In this document: one piece after another, positions 1 through 8,227 of the stretch | Position numbering within the stretch: position 1 is the first letter of the stretch | Layout of the letters: the number at the start of each line of letters is the position of its first letter | Assembly: GCF_003182355.1 (NCBI RefSeq) | Contig: NZ_QGTW01000001.1 | Span: 186,001 to 250,000, forward strand | Direction: 5' to 3' | Length of the DNA stretch: 64,000 nucleotides | DNA from: Cytobacillus oceanisediminis | GTDB taxonomy: Bacteria; Bacillota; Bacilli; Bacillales; Cytobacillaceae | The notes under the pieces: model-generated | Told to the model about the DNA's origin: nothing | Databases searched by the model: none | What the model saw: only the letters and a program-made list of their open reading frames with translations | Made by a program: the position numbers and the translations under genes

Positions 1-2
1 GA

Positions 3-548
3 CAAAAACTGCATGGCCATAAAAGCTTGATGATTTGGTTTACAGGTCTTTCCGGTTCGGGGAAATCCACGATTGCCAATGCACTCCAGAAGGAATTATT
101 TAGAAATGGCATAAGTACTTATTTGTTAGATGGGGATAACCTCCGCCATGGTATTAATAAGAATCTTTCTTTCTCTGAAGAGGACAGAAAAGAAAATATC
201 AGAAGGACTGCTGAAACTGGAAAGCTGTTTGTAGATGCCGGAATTGTAGTCCTGGCTGCTCTCATTTCTCCATTTGCAGAAGATCGGGGAAATGCACGGG
301 CGTTATTTGAACCTGGGGAGTTTATAGAAGTTTATGTGAAATGCTCTCTTCAGGAATGTGAAAGACGTGACCCAAAGGGATTGTATAAAAAAGCAAGAAA
401 TGGTGAAATCAAAGAATTTACTGGAATAGATCAAGTGTATGAAGAGCCGATAAATCCGGAGATCATAATTGATTCGAATAAATTATCAATTGATAAAGCA
501 GTCAATATTCTCTTATCATATCTTTTCACCAAGATTAATCTCAAATAG
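3..548 (+). CDS. cysC: Adenylylsulfate (APS) kinase, 5' end cut by window edge
   Basis: Phosphorylates APS to PAPS in the cytoplasm, after ATP sulfurylase. The P-loop GLSGSGKST lies near the start, followed by LDGDNLRHG and the family hallmarks [20 protein letters not shown] and EFTGID. The frame is open from base 3 (QKLHGHKSL before MIWFTG), which matches the usual CysC lead-in, so the true start lies left of the window and the TTG at 27 is not it. A sat gene follows 19 bp downstream. It is clearly paralogous to the canonical cysC at 29934-30533, so the genome has two PAPS-forming modules. The missing N-terminus should be about 20 residues. Confidence 0.93.
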   Translation, partial: QKLHGHKSLMIWFTGLSGSGKSTIANALQKELFRNGISTYLLDGDNLRHGINKNLSFSEEDRKENIRRTAETGKLFVDAGIVVLAALISPFAEDRGNARALFEPGEFIEVYVKCSLQECERRDPKGLYKKARNGEIKEFTGIDQVYEEPINPEIIIDSNKLSIDKAVNILLSYLFTKINLK

Positions 549-567
549 CTTTAAAGGAGGTTTTTAT

Positions 568-1713
568 ATGACACTTAGTATTCCACACGGTGGTACCTTA
601 GTTAATCAAATCCAATTAGACTATAATAATTCAGACATTTATTCAGAAATTGAAATAGATGCCACGGCACTCTCCGATTTAGAATTAATCGCAAATGGAG
701 CTTATAGTCCGTTAAAAGGTTTTCTGGGAAAGGAAGACTATGAATCTGTTCTAAAAAACATGCGGCTGGCAAACGGATTGGTTTGGAGTATTCCCATTAC
801 ACTCCCCATTAAAGAAAAAACGGCAGAAAAGCTTAAATTGGGTGAAAAGGTTAGTTTGAAGTATGGAAATGAAATTTATGGTGTGCTTGAGCTTCAAGAT
901 ATGTATGCACCTAACAAAATGGAAGAGGCAAAAAAAGTATACCAAACAAAGGATCAGAACCATCCTGGTGTTAAAAAGCTTTTGGAACGCCCCAATATAT
1001 ACGCAGCTGGCCCTATAATCATGACTAAAGTTCCTCCAAAAAACCCTGAATTTAGCCTTTACTATAAAACTCCGCAGGAAACAAGAAATGCATTTGAGCA
1101 TAATCACTGGGAGACAATTGTAGGGTTTCAAACAAGAAACCCTGTACACAGGGCACATGAGTATATCCAAAAGACAGCTCTTGAGCTAGTCGATGGTTTG
1201 TTTCTTAACCCTTTAGTTGGTGAAACGAAAGCTGATGACATACCAGCAAATATTAGAATGAATAGCTACGAAGTTTTGTTAAAACATTATTATCCTAAAG
1301 AAAGGGTGTTTTTGGCAGTTTTTCCGGCTGCCATGAGATATGCCGGCCCAAAGGAAGCTATTTTTCATGCACTTGTCCGCAAAAATTATGGCTGTACCCA
1401 TTTCATTGTTGGGCGGGACCATGCAGGAGTTGGAGATTATTATGGCACCTATGATGCGCAGAAAATCTTTGATCAATTCACCCCGGAAGAAATCGGAATA
1501 ACGATACTTCCTTTTGAACATAGCTTTTATTGTACTAAATGTGAAAATATGGCTTCCAGCAAGTCTTGTCCTCACAGCAAGAAAGACCATTTACATCTCT
1601 CCGGTACAAAGGTAAGGGAAATGCTGAAAAAAGGTATTACTCCACCTTCGCAATTTACCCGGCGTGAAGTAGCAGAAATCTTAATCAAAGGTCTAAAAAC
1701 ACCTGAAAAATGA
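568..1713 (+). CDS. sat: Sulfate adenylyltransferase (ATP sulfurylase), first copy
   Basis: Makes APS from ATP and sulfate. The start is the ATG at 568 (MTLSIPHGG) preceded by AAAGGAGG; an upstream extension in the same frame overlaps cysC and is unlikely to be used. The 381-residue length equals that of the second Sat at 30547-31692. Visible motifs are the nucleotide-binding [11 protein letters not shown], the [12 protein letters not shown] block, and a C-terminal zinc-finger-like CTKCENM...CPHSKKDH ending in SGTKVREML. The order cysC-sat is reversed relative to the canonical operon in this window, arguing for an independent module rather than a recent tandem duplication. Confidence 0.95.
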   Translation: MTLSIPHGGTLVNQIQLDYNNSDIYSEIEIDATALSDLELIANGAYSPLKGFLGKEDYESVLKNMRLANGLVWSIPITLPIKEKTAEKLKLGEKVSLKYGNEIYGVLELQDMYAPNKMEEAKKVYQTKDQNHPGVKKLLERPNIYAAGPIIMTKVPPKNPEFSLYYKTPQETRNAFEHNHWETIVGFQTRNPVHRAHEYIQKTALELVDGLFLNPLVGETKADDIPANIRMNSYEVLLKHYYPKERVFLAVFPAAMRYAGPKEAIFHALVRKNYGCTHFIVGRDHAGVGDYYGTYDAQKIFDQFTPEEIGITILPFEHSFYCTKCENMASSKSCPHSKKDHLHLSGTKVREMLKKGITPPSQFTRREVAEILIKGLKTPEK

Positions 1714-1741
1714 GCTGTTCGTATTTGAACAGCTCGTTTTC
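1712..1741. terminator. Bidirectional intrinsic terminator between sat and the PHP gene
   Basis: A perfect 9-bp stem GAGCTGTTC/GAACAGCTC with a 6-nt loop is followed by GTTTTCTT on the plus strand and ATTTTT on the minus strand. It separates two convergent genes. Confidence 0.85.
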
Positions 1742-2536
1742 TTATAAGTCGTATCCAAACTCTCCAATTGAGTGCTCTTCATTGTGAAAGTCGGATCCCC
1801 CTGTTATTTCCTTATTATATTTTTTAGCCATTTTTTTATAGCGAACTGAGTCTTCTTTGCTATGCTTCCTGTGCCAAACCTCAATCCCGTCGAGTGGAAG
1901 CCGCATGATCTCCTCTGTAATTATGTCATCATGTATGAGGACCGGATGTGCTAGTACTGCCATGCCGCCAGCTTGGTGTATTAACCTTATTCCCTCTTCA
2001 GGAGACAGAACCATTTTATCCACTGAACATGGTTTTCCATCAGCTAAATAAAGATCAAATACTTCTTGTGTATTTTTTGCATATCCTTTTTCCACAACAG
2101 CTTTTGCGATATGAGGGCGGGCAACAACCTCACCTTTACTGTGCTTTTGGACATCTTCATCTGTAATATACATCCCTATTTCACAGAATTTATTTACAAT
2201 TAACTTTGCCCGGTTTTCTCGGTAATCACGAATTTTCTTTAATGTTTCTAATAGCTCTTTAGACTCACTAATATTATATCCTAATATATCAATATTTTTC
2301 CCTTTATACTTTGTGCTTAGCTCTATTCCTGGAATGACCTTCACTCCTAGCTTCTTTCCAGCTTCCATAGCTTCTTTAATCCCGGATGTTGTATCATGGT
2401 CAGTAATGGCCAGGGTGGTTATGCCTTTTGTAATTGCCATGTTCACTACCTCGGACGGTGAAAAACTACCGTCAGAAGCAGTTGTGTGCAAGTGAAGATC
2501 AAAATGTCCGTTCTTAATTATTTCAGCAAGTTCCAT
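1742..2536 (-). CDS. PHP-domain phosphoesterase (TrpH/YciV-like)
   Basis: PHP metal-dependent phosphoesterase of 264 residues. Metal ligands are visible in DLHLHTTASDGS, AITDHDT, ARPHIAK, LAHP and GGSDFH. The start was placed at the ATG at 2536 (MELAEIIKNG) because AGGAGGTATTTAT precedes it. Family members of this size hydrolyse 3',5'-bisphosphonucleotides such as pAp, or 5' RNA ends. It sits convergent to cysC-sat; PAP is the by-product of PAPS use, so PAP recycling is an attractive inference, but the sequence does not fix the substrate. Confidence 0.85.
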   Translation of the reverse strand: MELAEIIKNGHFDLHLHTTASDGSFSPSEVVNMAITKGITTLAITDHDTTSGIKEAMEAGKKLGVKVIPGIELSTKYKGKNIDILGYNISESKELLETLKKIRDYRENRAKLIVNKFCEIGMYITDEDVQKHSKGEVVARPHIAKAVVEKGYAKNTQEVFDLYLADGKPCSVDKMVLSPEEGIRLIHQAGGMAVLAHPVLIHDDIITEEIMRLPLDGIEVWHRKHSKEDSVRYKKMAKKYNKEITGGSDFHNEEHSIGEFGYDL

Positions 2537-3042
2537 ATAAATACCTCCTCCTGATTTAACCATTAATTAAACAATCTACAATGTTCATGACATCTCTTTT
2601 AAGATTTATTAATAGTATTTGACTTTCCTTTCCCGATGACCTTTTAAAAAAAATTTTACTTTGGTCCCGTTCCGGATGGGCGGATAGTAAACCTGGCTCC
2701 ATATTTCAGATAGACTTTTTCTTCCATTCGATTTTTTGCAGAAAGATTTTTCTTTTTCATCTGTATATAAAGCCATTTGCCCGATTGATCATAATCTATG
2801 ATACTTCTTTAAATACATGCATTTCGTTTCGGAGGTTTTTTGTAAGGAAAAAACTCAATCATTTAGATGAAAAGCATATTTTTTATATAATTATAGAGGT
2901 TTTTAAAAAACTTATTTCTTTTGTTTTTAATAGGTAGCTAATTTATCCTCCCTTCTCTGTATACTCATTTCTAATTATTATATGAAGGGAGTTAAAAAGT
3001 GGCTGTCCCATGGCCTAACAAAAATTGACTAACCATGTTTTC
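2537..3042. other. 506-bp AT-rich intergenic region
   Basis: No gene with a convincing ribosome binding site was found. It is rich in A/T runs and probably holds the promoter of the PHP gene near its left end. A GTG-initiated nine-codon frame at 3000 after GAAGGGAG is too short to support. Confidence 0.5.
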
Positions 3043-3219
3043 CTAATGGAAGTATAATTTTTCACAACTTACACTCCAGTTAAAAGCAAAAAGATCCTTC
3101 TCCACCTGAGGCGTCCCCTTCCCTTCCTCACACAATTCCACAGCTTTATCGAAACTTCTGTGATTGATGATTGAAAGGATGATCAAGGCTGCAGCAATAA
3201 TAAATAGGTATTTCCTCAT
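3043..3219 (-). CDS. Small membrane-anchored or secreted protein of unknown function
   Basis: A 58-residue protein with one N-terminal hydrophobic segment (KYLFIIAAALIILSII) behind a basic start, then a hydrophilic tail with two cysteines. The ATG at 3219 follows GGAGGAAAAAC, a good ribosome binding site, which supports a real gene. It is divergent from spoIISA. I do not recognise the family. Confidence 0.55.
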   Translation of the reverse strand: MRKYLFIIAAALIILSIINHRSFDKAVELCEEGKGTPQVEKDLFAFNWSVSCEKLYFH

Positions 3220-3265
3220 GTTTTTCCTCCGGCCCAATTTATTCTCAATTTGTTGACATAATCTC

Positions 3266-3274
3266 TGTTATAAT
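3266..3274 (+). promoter_or_regulatory. Extended -10 promoter for spoIISAB
   Basis: TGTTATAAT (TGnTATAAT) lies 70 bp before the toxin start. A TTGACA is present but only 10 bp upstream of the -10, too close to act as the -35 element. Confidence 0.5.
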
Positions 3275-3343
3275 GGAACTATAAGGCAAATTTTGCAAAT
3301 TTTCTAATCGTTTTTAAATTTATTGATTGACGAGGCGATCCAT

Positions 3344-4108
3344 TTGCTCCTTTTCTTTAAGATTGCGGTTTGGATGATTGTCGCTTGTCTCGGGTTTTAT
3401 GTTATTTCTGTTTGGAAATGGGAAAAGAGAGTTAAAGAAAGAATGTTTGCAATCCGGAAAACCTGGTATATCATCTATGTACTTGGTGCAGTTATTTATT
3501 GGACTAGAGAGCCTGCTTCCATTTTTACTGATTGGCTGAATTACCTGATTGTCGCGATTATTTTTGCGCTTGTTGACGCCTTTGTTTTCCTGGGCTCTTA
3601 CTTGAAAAGAGTTGGCAATAACGAACTGGCAACGGATACAAGAGAATTGCTTGAAGAAAATAACGACCTCTTGAACTCGCACATGAATAAGCTGAAGTCT
3701 TTTCAATATTTATTGAAAAATGAACCGATCGACATTTATTATGGAGATAAGGAAGCGTATATTGCCGGAATCGAAAAGCTTTTGGCCGATTACGCGGAAA
3801 AAGTGGATATGAAAGCAGCTTTATGCAAATATACAACCCAAGAAGATAAGGATTATCTCCTTGAACATTACGCGGATAAAGCATTAATTCACAGCCGCTT
3901 GGACCGCAGGGAAGTATATTATGACGCTGACGAGAAATTGGCGTTGATTCCTTTCTCCATACTTGAAGACTATTATGTAATAAAATTAACCTCCGATGAT
4001 TTTGTAACTGAATTCGACTACTTGCTATTCACTTCACTCATATCAATATACGATCTAATGCTCCCTGCTGAACAGGAGGACGAAGACCATGAAGGAACCA
4101 GCGGATAA
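3344..4108 (+). CDS. spoIISA: SpoIISA toxin (membrane protein of the SpoIIS system)
   Basis: Recognised by close similarity in layout and motifs to B. subtilis SpoIISA: an N-terminal membrane half with three hydrophobic segments (LLFFKIAVWMIVACLG; WYIIYVLGAVIYWT; YLIVAIIFALVDAFVF), then the cytosolic GAF-like domain beginning near ELATDTRELLEENN and ending EFDYLLFTSLISIYDL. The toxin perforates or disrupts the membrane unless bound by SpoIISB. A TTG start at 3344 (MLLFFKIAVW) is preferred: GAGGCG lies about 8 nt upstream and the 254-residue product matches the roughly 248 residues of the B. subtilis protein. The 3' end overlaps spoIISB by 20 bp. Confidence 0.92.
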   Translation: MLLFFKIAVWMIVACLGFYVISVWKWEKRVKERMFAIRKTWYIIYVLGAVIYWTREPASIFTDWLNYLIVAIIFALVDAFVFLGSYLKRVGNNELATDTRELLEENNDLLNSHMNKLKSFQYLLKNEPIDIYYGDKEAYIAGIEKLLADYAEKVDMKAALCKYTTQEDKDYLLEHYADKALIHSRLDRREVYYDADEKLALIPFSILEDYYVIKLTSDDFVTEFDYLLFTSLISIYDLMLPAEQEDEDHEGTSG

Positions 4109-4262
4109 AAAAAAGGACAAATCGAGTAAAAAGAGCACCGTGAAAGTGATGAAAAAAAAGTCGCGCATCAGCCTTCCCTGCTTTGAAGTCAGCCCGCATA
4201 CAGAACGGATCATAAAAGAGAATAAAAGATTAATAAGTGTTTATACAAAAAGCAAAGTCTGA
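4089..4262 (+). CDS. spoIISB: SpoIISB antitoxin
   Basis: A 57-residue, strongly basic protein whose conserved core FEVSPHTERIIKENKRLI matches the SPHTARIFKENERLI motif of SpoIISB. It is largely disordered until it wraps the cytosolic domain of SpoIISA. The ATG at 4089 is preceded by GGAGG inside the end of spoIISA, giving translational coupling. The N-terminal lysine-rich stretch differs from B. subtilis, but the C-terminal motif and gene position make the call firm. Confidence 0.9.
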   Translation: MKEPADKKKDKSSKKSTVKVMKKKSRISLPCFEVSPHTERIIKENKRLISVYTKSKV

Positions 4263-4367
4263 GCATACTATATGGCGTGGAAGGTATTTTCTTCCGCGCC
4301 TTTATTCATGTTCACAATAAGGGTTCATATAATAAAGAAACAAATCCTATAAAAAGGGCTGAGCAAA

Positions 4368-4511
4368 ATGAAAAAACTGACAAAGAAAGTAAAAAATATA
4401 GACTTCCCCACCTTCTCCATTTCCCCCTATACGAAAAATCTTTCCAAGAAAACGGAAGCCGCGATCCAGGATTTGAACAAAGGAAAAAATCTGCCGAAAA
4501 ATAATGCGTAA
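4368..4511 (+). CDS. SpoIISC-like third component (SpoIISB-related small protein)
   Basis: A 47-residue basic peptide starting MKKLTKKVKNIDFPTF. Its segment FSISPYTKNLSKKTEAAI lines up with the SpoIISB core FEVSPHTERIIKENKRLI (F-x-[VI]-S-P-[HY]-T), so it looks like a paralogous antitoxin. B. subtilis encodes a small third component, SpoIISC, at this position. It begins 105 bp after spoIISB and ends directly before a terminator; the ribosome binding site is weak. Function is inferred from the motif and position. Confidence 0.72.
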   Translation: MKKLTKKVKNIDFPTFSISPYTKNLSKKTEAAIQDLNKGKNLPKNNA

Positions 4512-4514
4512 AGA

Positions 4515-4548
4515 AAAGCCGCCTTTTGGCAAGTCGGCTTTATTTTAT
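4515..4548. terminator. Terminator shared by the spoIIS locus and the aldehyde dehydrogenase gene
   Basis: Stem AAAGCCG/CGGCTTT with an inner CC/GG, flanked by A-rich and T-rich sequence on both sides; it overlaps the last codons of the convergent dehydrogenase gene. Confidence 0.7.
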
Positions 4549-5910
4549 AAAAAGCTTCACTTTCTTTAGGGCATTTTTGGTAGTCGGATAACGGAACGGC
4601 AAATCAAATTTGGTTGTTTGTTTCAGGATGCTTTTTTCATGTGAGAACACATCAAAGCTTCCCTTCCCATGATAGGCGCCAATCCCGCTTTCCCCTACTC
4701 CCCCGAATGGCAAATAAGGAGAACTGAGATGATAGACTGTATCGTTGATGCAGCCGCCCCCAAAGGAAATATGGTTGAGAATCTCGTTTTGTATGACATC
4801 ACTTTCTGAAAAAATATAAAGCGCCAACGGTTTCGGCCGCGCGTTAACCTCGCTGATCATGCGGGACAAGTTTTCATACTCCATAACCGGCACGATTGGC
4901 CCAAAAATTTCGTCCTCCATTACTTCATCTTCCCAGGTAATATTTATAAGAACAGTCGGTTCGATCGTCAGTGTGCTGAGATCATGCCGGCCACCGTGAA
5001 CTGTGGTTCCATTGCTTAAAAATTTGGTTAAGCGATTGAAATGTTTTTCGCTGACGATCTTTGTAAAATTGCCTGCAGCAATTGGGTCTCCGCTATATAG
5101 CTCTTGGATTGAATGTTTGAGCTCTTTCAGGAATTGTTCCTTGATGCTGCTATGCACGTATAAATAGTCCGGCGCTACACAGGTCTGGCCGGCATTCATG
5201 TACTTACCCCAGGCAATTCTCTTCGCAGCCAGTTTTATATTAGCATCTTCATGTACAATGCACGGACTTTTTCCGCCCAGCTCCAGCGTGACTGGCGTGA
5301 GATTCTTGGAAGCTGCCTCCATAATAATTTTTCCAACGGGGACACTGCCTGTGAAGAAAATATAATCCACCTTTTCATTTAGAAGTGCTGTGCTGGTCTC
5401 GACTCCGCCTTCAACAACAGCTATATACTCTTGCGGAAAATGTTCGCTGATAAGCTTTGACAGCAACGCCGAAGTGCGCGGAGTTAATTCAGATGGCTTC
5501 AGGATCGCGCAATTCCCTGCTGCGATGGCGCCAATAAGCGGAGCAATTGCCAGCTGAAAAGGGTAATTCCATGGTGCGATAATCAGTGCAACCCCATACG
5601 GCTCTGGATAAATGTAGCTTTTTGAACCAACTTGAGCGAACGTTGACTTAACCTTCCTTGGCTTTGCCCACTTTTTCAGGTTCTTCATCGTAAAACGGAT
5701 CTCTTCCAGTACAATCCCGATCTCCGTTAAATAGGCATCAAACTCACTTTTATTGAGATCTGCCTTTAACGTGTCCATTAAATCCTGTTCCTGCTCTTTA
5801 ATTATTGTGCGCAGCCGCCCGAGTGCCTCCATACGAAACGAAACATCTTTCGTCTTCCCCTCTGAAAAGAAACTTCTTTGTTTTTGAATCAAATCTGTGT
5901 AATTTTCCAT
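4540..5910 (-). CDS. NAD(P)-dependent aldehyde dehydrogenase (class 3 type)
   Basis: Oxidises aldehydes to acids. At 456 residues it has the short, class-3 (YwdH/AlkH-like) length, with a C-terminal basic extension instead of an oligomerisation tail. Motifs: IIAPWNYPF near residue 110, the FTGSVPVGK cofactor turn, LELGGKSP with the general-base glutamate, and the catalytic cysteine in NAGQTCVAPDY. The ATG at 5910 follows GGAGGCTTTGC. It stands alone, convergent with the spoIIS locus. The substrate is not deducible. Confidence 0.92.
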   Translation of the reverse strand: MENYTDLIQKQRSFFSEGKTKDVSFRMEALGRLRTIIKEQEQDLMDTLKADLNKSEFDAYLTEIGIVLEEIRFTMKNLKKWAKPRKVKSTFAQVGSKSYIYPEPYGVALIIAPWNYPFQLAIAPLIGAIAAGNCAILKPSELTPRTSALLSKLISEHFPQEYIAVVEGGVETSTALLNEKVDYIFFTGSVPVGKIIMEAASKNLTPVTLELGGKSPCIVHEDANIKLAAKRIAWGKYMNAGQTCVAPDYLYVHSSIKEQFLKELKHSIQELYSGDPIAAGNFTKIVSEKHFNRLTKFLSNGTTVHGGRHDLSTLTIEPTVLINITWEDEVMEDEIFGPIVPVMEYENLSRMISEVNARPKPLALYIFSESDVIQNEILNHISFGGGCINDTVYHLSSPYLPFGGVGESGIGAYHGKGSFDVFSHEKSILKQTTKFDLPFRYPTTKNALKKVKLFIK

Positions 5911-6040
5911 GCAAAGCCTCCAGATTGGATTAAGTATTAAGAATATAGTATCACCTCGAGCGGAAGAAATACATAAATAGGTATTTTTTATCGGAGTATT
6001 TTGTTCTTCAGCGTTTTTATAAAACTTCCCCGTTTTTTTA

Positions 6041-6170
6041 TTTGCTAATTGTAATGGTTTGTTTGTTAATTTTTATATTTGTTAGTTAGTTTTCAAGATT
6101 TGTTCGCTAAATTTCAGGTTTTATTAGCTATTTTTCTCTCTTTATTCGCTAAGTTCACACTTCTGGAAAT
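6041..6170. repeat. Phased 21-bp repeat array, copy 1 (six units)
   Basis: Six units with the core GCTAA/GTTAA/GTTAG begin at 6044, 6065, 6085, 6106, 6127 and 6148, i.e. spaced 21, 20, 21, 21, 21 bp. The sequence between cores is T-rich and variable. The array ends AAGTTCACACTTCTGG. A second copy with identical spacing lies at 15137-15255. It is not a coding region. Confidence 0.75.
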
Positions 6171-6293
6171 TTCCTTACATCTGGAAGACCAGACTTAACT
6201 TTTTCCACATGCTTAGTTCGAGCAAAAAAAATACTCTGGGTGCCCACTAATTTTATTTGCGGATAGCATAGTATTTAAACCAGCATTATAAAC

Positions 6294-6328
6294 AAAAAAA
6301 TGCCGAACAATGTTGTTCAGCACTTTCG
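6294..6328 (-). terminator. Terminator of the CoA-transferase/leuCD-like operon
   Basis: Minus-strand hairpin TGCTGAACAA...TTGTTCGGCA followed by seven T, 5 bp after the flavin reductase gene. Confidence 0.8.
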
Positions 6329-6332
6329 TTGT

Positions 6333-6929
6333 TTATCTTGGAAGTTTGAAGAATTCTTTGCTTTCACTGTAATTCCCGGCTAATCTGCCCAGCGGCTGCA
6401 ATTTTTTTAAGTTCACTTTATAGTTCCCGAGATAGTATTCATCTTCGATATGATAATGAACCATTCTTCCAATAATAAGATGGTCACTTCCAAGCTGGAT
6501 TATTTGTTCAAGTTTGCATTCCATATGAATGGGAGCTTCTTTTACCCTTTTGGGACTGACCAGATGGCTATCTGCAGGGGTAAGTCCTGCAGATTCAAAC
6601 TCATTTGTATCACTTGGAAGATTCTCTGCACTTTTTTGCATTTGATTTCCTAAAGGTGCTGGAACAACATTTATAACAAATTCTCTTTGAGAGCGTATAT
6701 TAACCAATGTATCTTTTTCTGTTCCTTCACGGTCGCCTACACCAGGTCCAACTGAAAGGCAAAGCATGGGCGGATTTCTTGAGGCAACTGTAAAAAAGCT
6801 AAAAGGTGCGAGATTCAGTTCCCCTCCCTCCGATATGGTGGACACCCAGGCAATGGGCCTGGGCACAACCGAACCAGATAATAGTTTGTAAACTTCTTTT
6901 TCGTCAAGTTGTGAGGGATTAAATTCCAC
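6333..6929 (-). CDS. Flavin reductase-like, FMN-binding split-barrel protein
   Basis: 198 residues of the flavin-reductase-like domain family: SGSVVPRPIAWVSTISEGG at the start, the FSFFTVASRNPPML block, and IIGRMVHYHIEDEYYLG near the end. Members bind FMN and reduce it or support a flavin-dependent partner. It uses a GTG start at 6929 after AAGGAG and is the last gene of a seven-gene minus-strand operon, 21 bp from the MFS gene. No oxygenase partner is present, so its role in the operon is unknown. Confidence 0.8.
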   Translation of the reverse strand: MEFNPSQLDEKEVYKLLSGSVVPRPIAWVSTISEGGELNLAPFSFFTVASRNPPMLCLSVGPGVGDREGTEKDTLVNIRSQREFVINVVPAPLGNQMQKSAENLPSDTNEFESAGLTPADSHLVSPKRVKEAPIHMECKLEQIIQLGSDHLIIGRMVHYHIEDEYYLGNYKVNLKKLQPLGRLAGNYSESKEFFKLPR

Positions 6930-6950
6930 TAAGAAAACTCCTTCCAGACA

Positions 6951-8195
6951 CTAAATAACATAGTTTCTTTTTTTATTTAAGATAGAAAGGCTGGCTAGAA
7001 GGGCAAATACAACGAACATCATACCCGTAATCAGGAACCACCCTGAAGAAAAATTCCCTGTCTGATCGACAATTAAACCGAATAAAGGCGGAATGATGAT
7101 AGCGCCTGCTGAACCGAGTGTAATGCTTATTCCGCTTGAGATGCCGGCTTGTTCTCTTGGCACCAATTCACTGGCAAGATTCATCCATATTCCATTAAAG
7201 CCAGACGCGGCAAACCCAAAAAGGGCGACAATTGGGACCATTACCCAAAAAGGAGCTGAAGTGATTAAAGCTGCAGTGCCGCTGGCCAATGCAGTGATGA
7301 TTGTAATGATCATAAGAATGATAACGCGTTTTCCGTTGAAAAGCCGATCGCTTATCATCCCCCAGGCAACTCTCCCTAACGATCCGCACACTTCCGATAT
7401 GACCAGAAGAATACCGGATAAAAAGATGGAAATTTTAAGCTGTTCATATGCAAATAAAACGATATAAGTATTTAAACACATTTGCGTGCCGTTTAATCCC
7501 AATGCGCTAAAACTAACGAGCATTAAAGCTTTATTCTTAAACATTTTAAACATGGACTTATAGAATTGGACTATTCCTGTACTGCTATTTGACTGTGTCA
7601 ATTCAGGCGGATCTCTATAAAAATGATAGGAGATAAACCCGCCTGCCAGCAAAAGCATGCAAGCACACAGCAGAACAAATCGCCAGCCAAAAGCAACGCT
7701 GAGTGGAAGCAGGATCAAGCTGGCAAGAGCCGATCCTGCTGTTATTCCGGTCTGCTTGATCCCCATGGCCGTTCCCCGCTGCTTAAGCGGAAACCAATAA
7801 ATAATTCCTCTGTTTGTTATTGGGTGCATGGATCCGTATCCGAGTCCACCGATAATAATCAGCAAAAGGACCAGCCAAAACTGATGAAGAAAAGTCATGA
7901 GCAGGAAGCCCAAACCCATACAAATTGAAGCCAGAACCAATAGTTTACGGGAGCCAACCCAATCAGTAAGAAAACCGGCCGGTACAGAAACAATCGCCTG
8001 CCCTAAAAAGAGCGCCGCCGGGAGCATGCCGATCTGCGACTTGCTTAAGGTTAGATCCTCCCCTATTAAAACTCCCAGCGGTCCGATGCTTCTTCCCACA
8101 AATGCAACCATAAGCTGAGCCAGCAAAAGAAATAATAGCATTCGCCAAGGATCTGCCAGGGTTACAAAATTTTGTTTTGCCATTAAATTGCTCAT
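6951..8195 (-). CDS. MFS transporter (organic anion type)
   Basis: 414 residues with about 12 membrane segments. The loop 2-3 signature is seen as GFLTDWVGSRKLLV, and GYGSMHPITNRGIIYWFP plus GIKQTGITAGSA are typical of the anion:cation symporter / nitrate-like branch. The cell therefore has two importers in the same operon (with the sodium symporter 32 bp upstream). I infer uptake of the acid degraded by the upstream enzymes, or of a related acid. Confidence 0.85.
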   Translation of the reverse strand: MSNLMAKQNFVTLADPWRMLLFLLLAQLMVAFVGRSIGPLGVLIGEDLTLSKSQIGMLPAALFLGQAIVSVPAGFLTDWVGSRKLLVLASICMGLGFLLMTFLHQFWLVLLLIIIGGLGYGSMHPITNRGIIYWFPLKQRGTAMGIKQTGITAGSALASLILLPLSVAFGWRFVLLCACMLLLAGGFISYHFYRDPPELTQSNSSTGIVQFYKSMFKMFKNKALMLVSFSALGLNGTQMCLNTYIVLFAYEQLKISIFLSGILLVISEVCGSLGRVAWGMISDRLFNGKRVIILMIITIITALASGTAALITSAPFWVMVPIVALFGFAASGFNGIWMNLASELVPREQAGISSGISITLGSAGAIIIPPLFGLIVDQTGNFSSGWFLITGMMFVVFALLASLSILNKKRNYVI

Positions 8196-8227
8196 ATTAT
8201 TTCATCTCTTTTTATCGGCCAATTATG

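Noticed and set aside
751-1170. 139-codon minus-strand ORF inside sat
   Set aside because: Shadow of the sat coding region; no ribosome binding site and no recognisable protein.
3000-3029. GTG-initiated nine-codon frame after GAAGGGAG
   Set aside because: Too short and without homology I can recognise.
3249-3274. TTGACA/TATAAT as a standard sigma-A promoter for spoIISA
   Set aside because: The two elements are only 10 bp apart; the extended -10 is the better explanation.
6041-6170. CRISPR-like array
   Set aside because: Units are 21 bp with no conserved repeat of 23-40 bp and no unique spacers of similar length; no cas genes.
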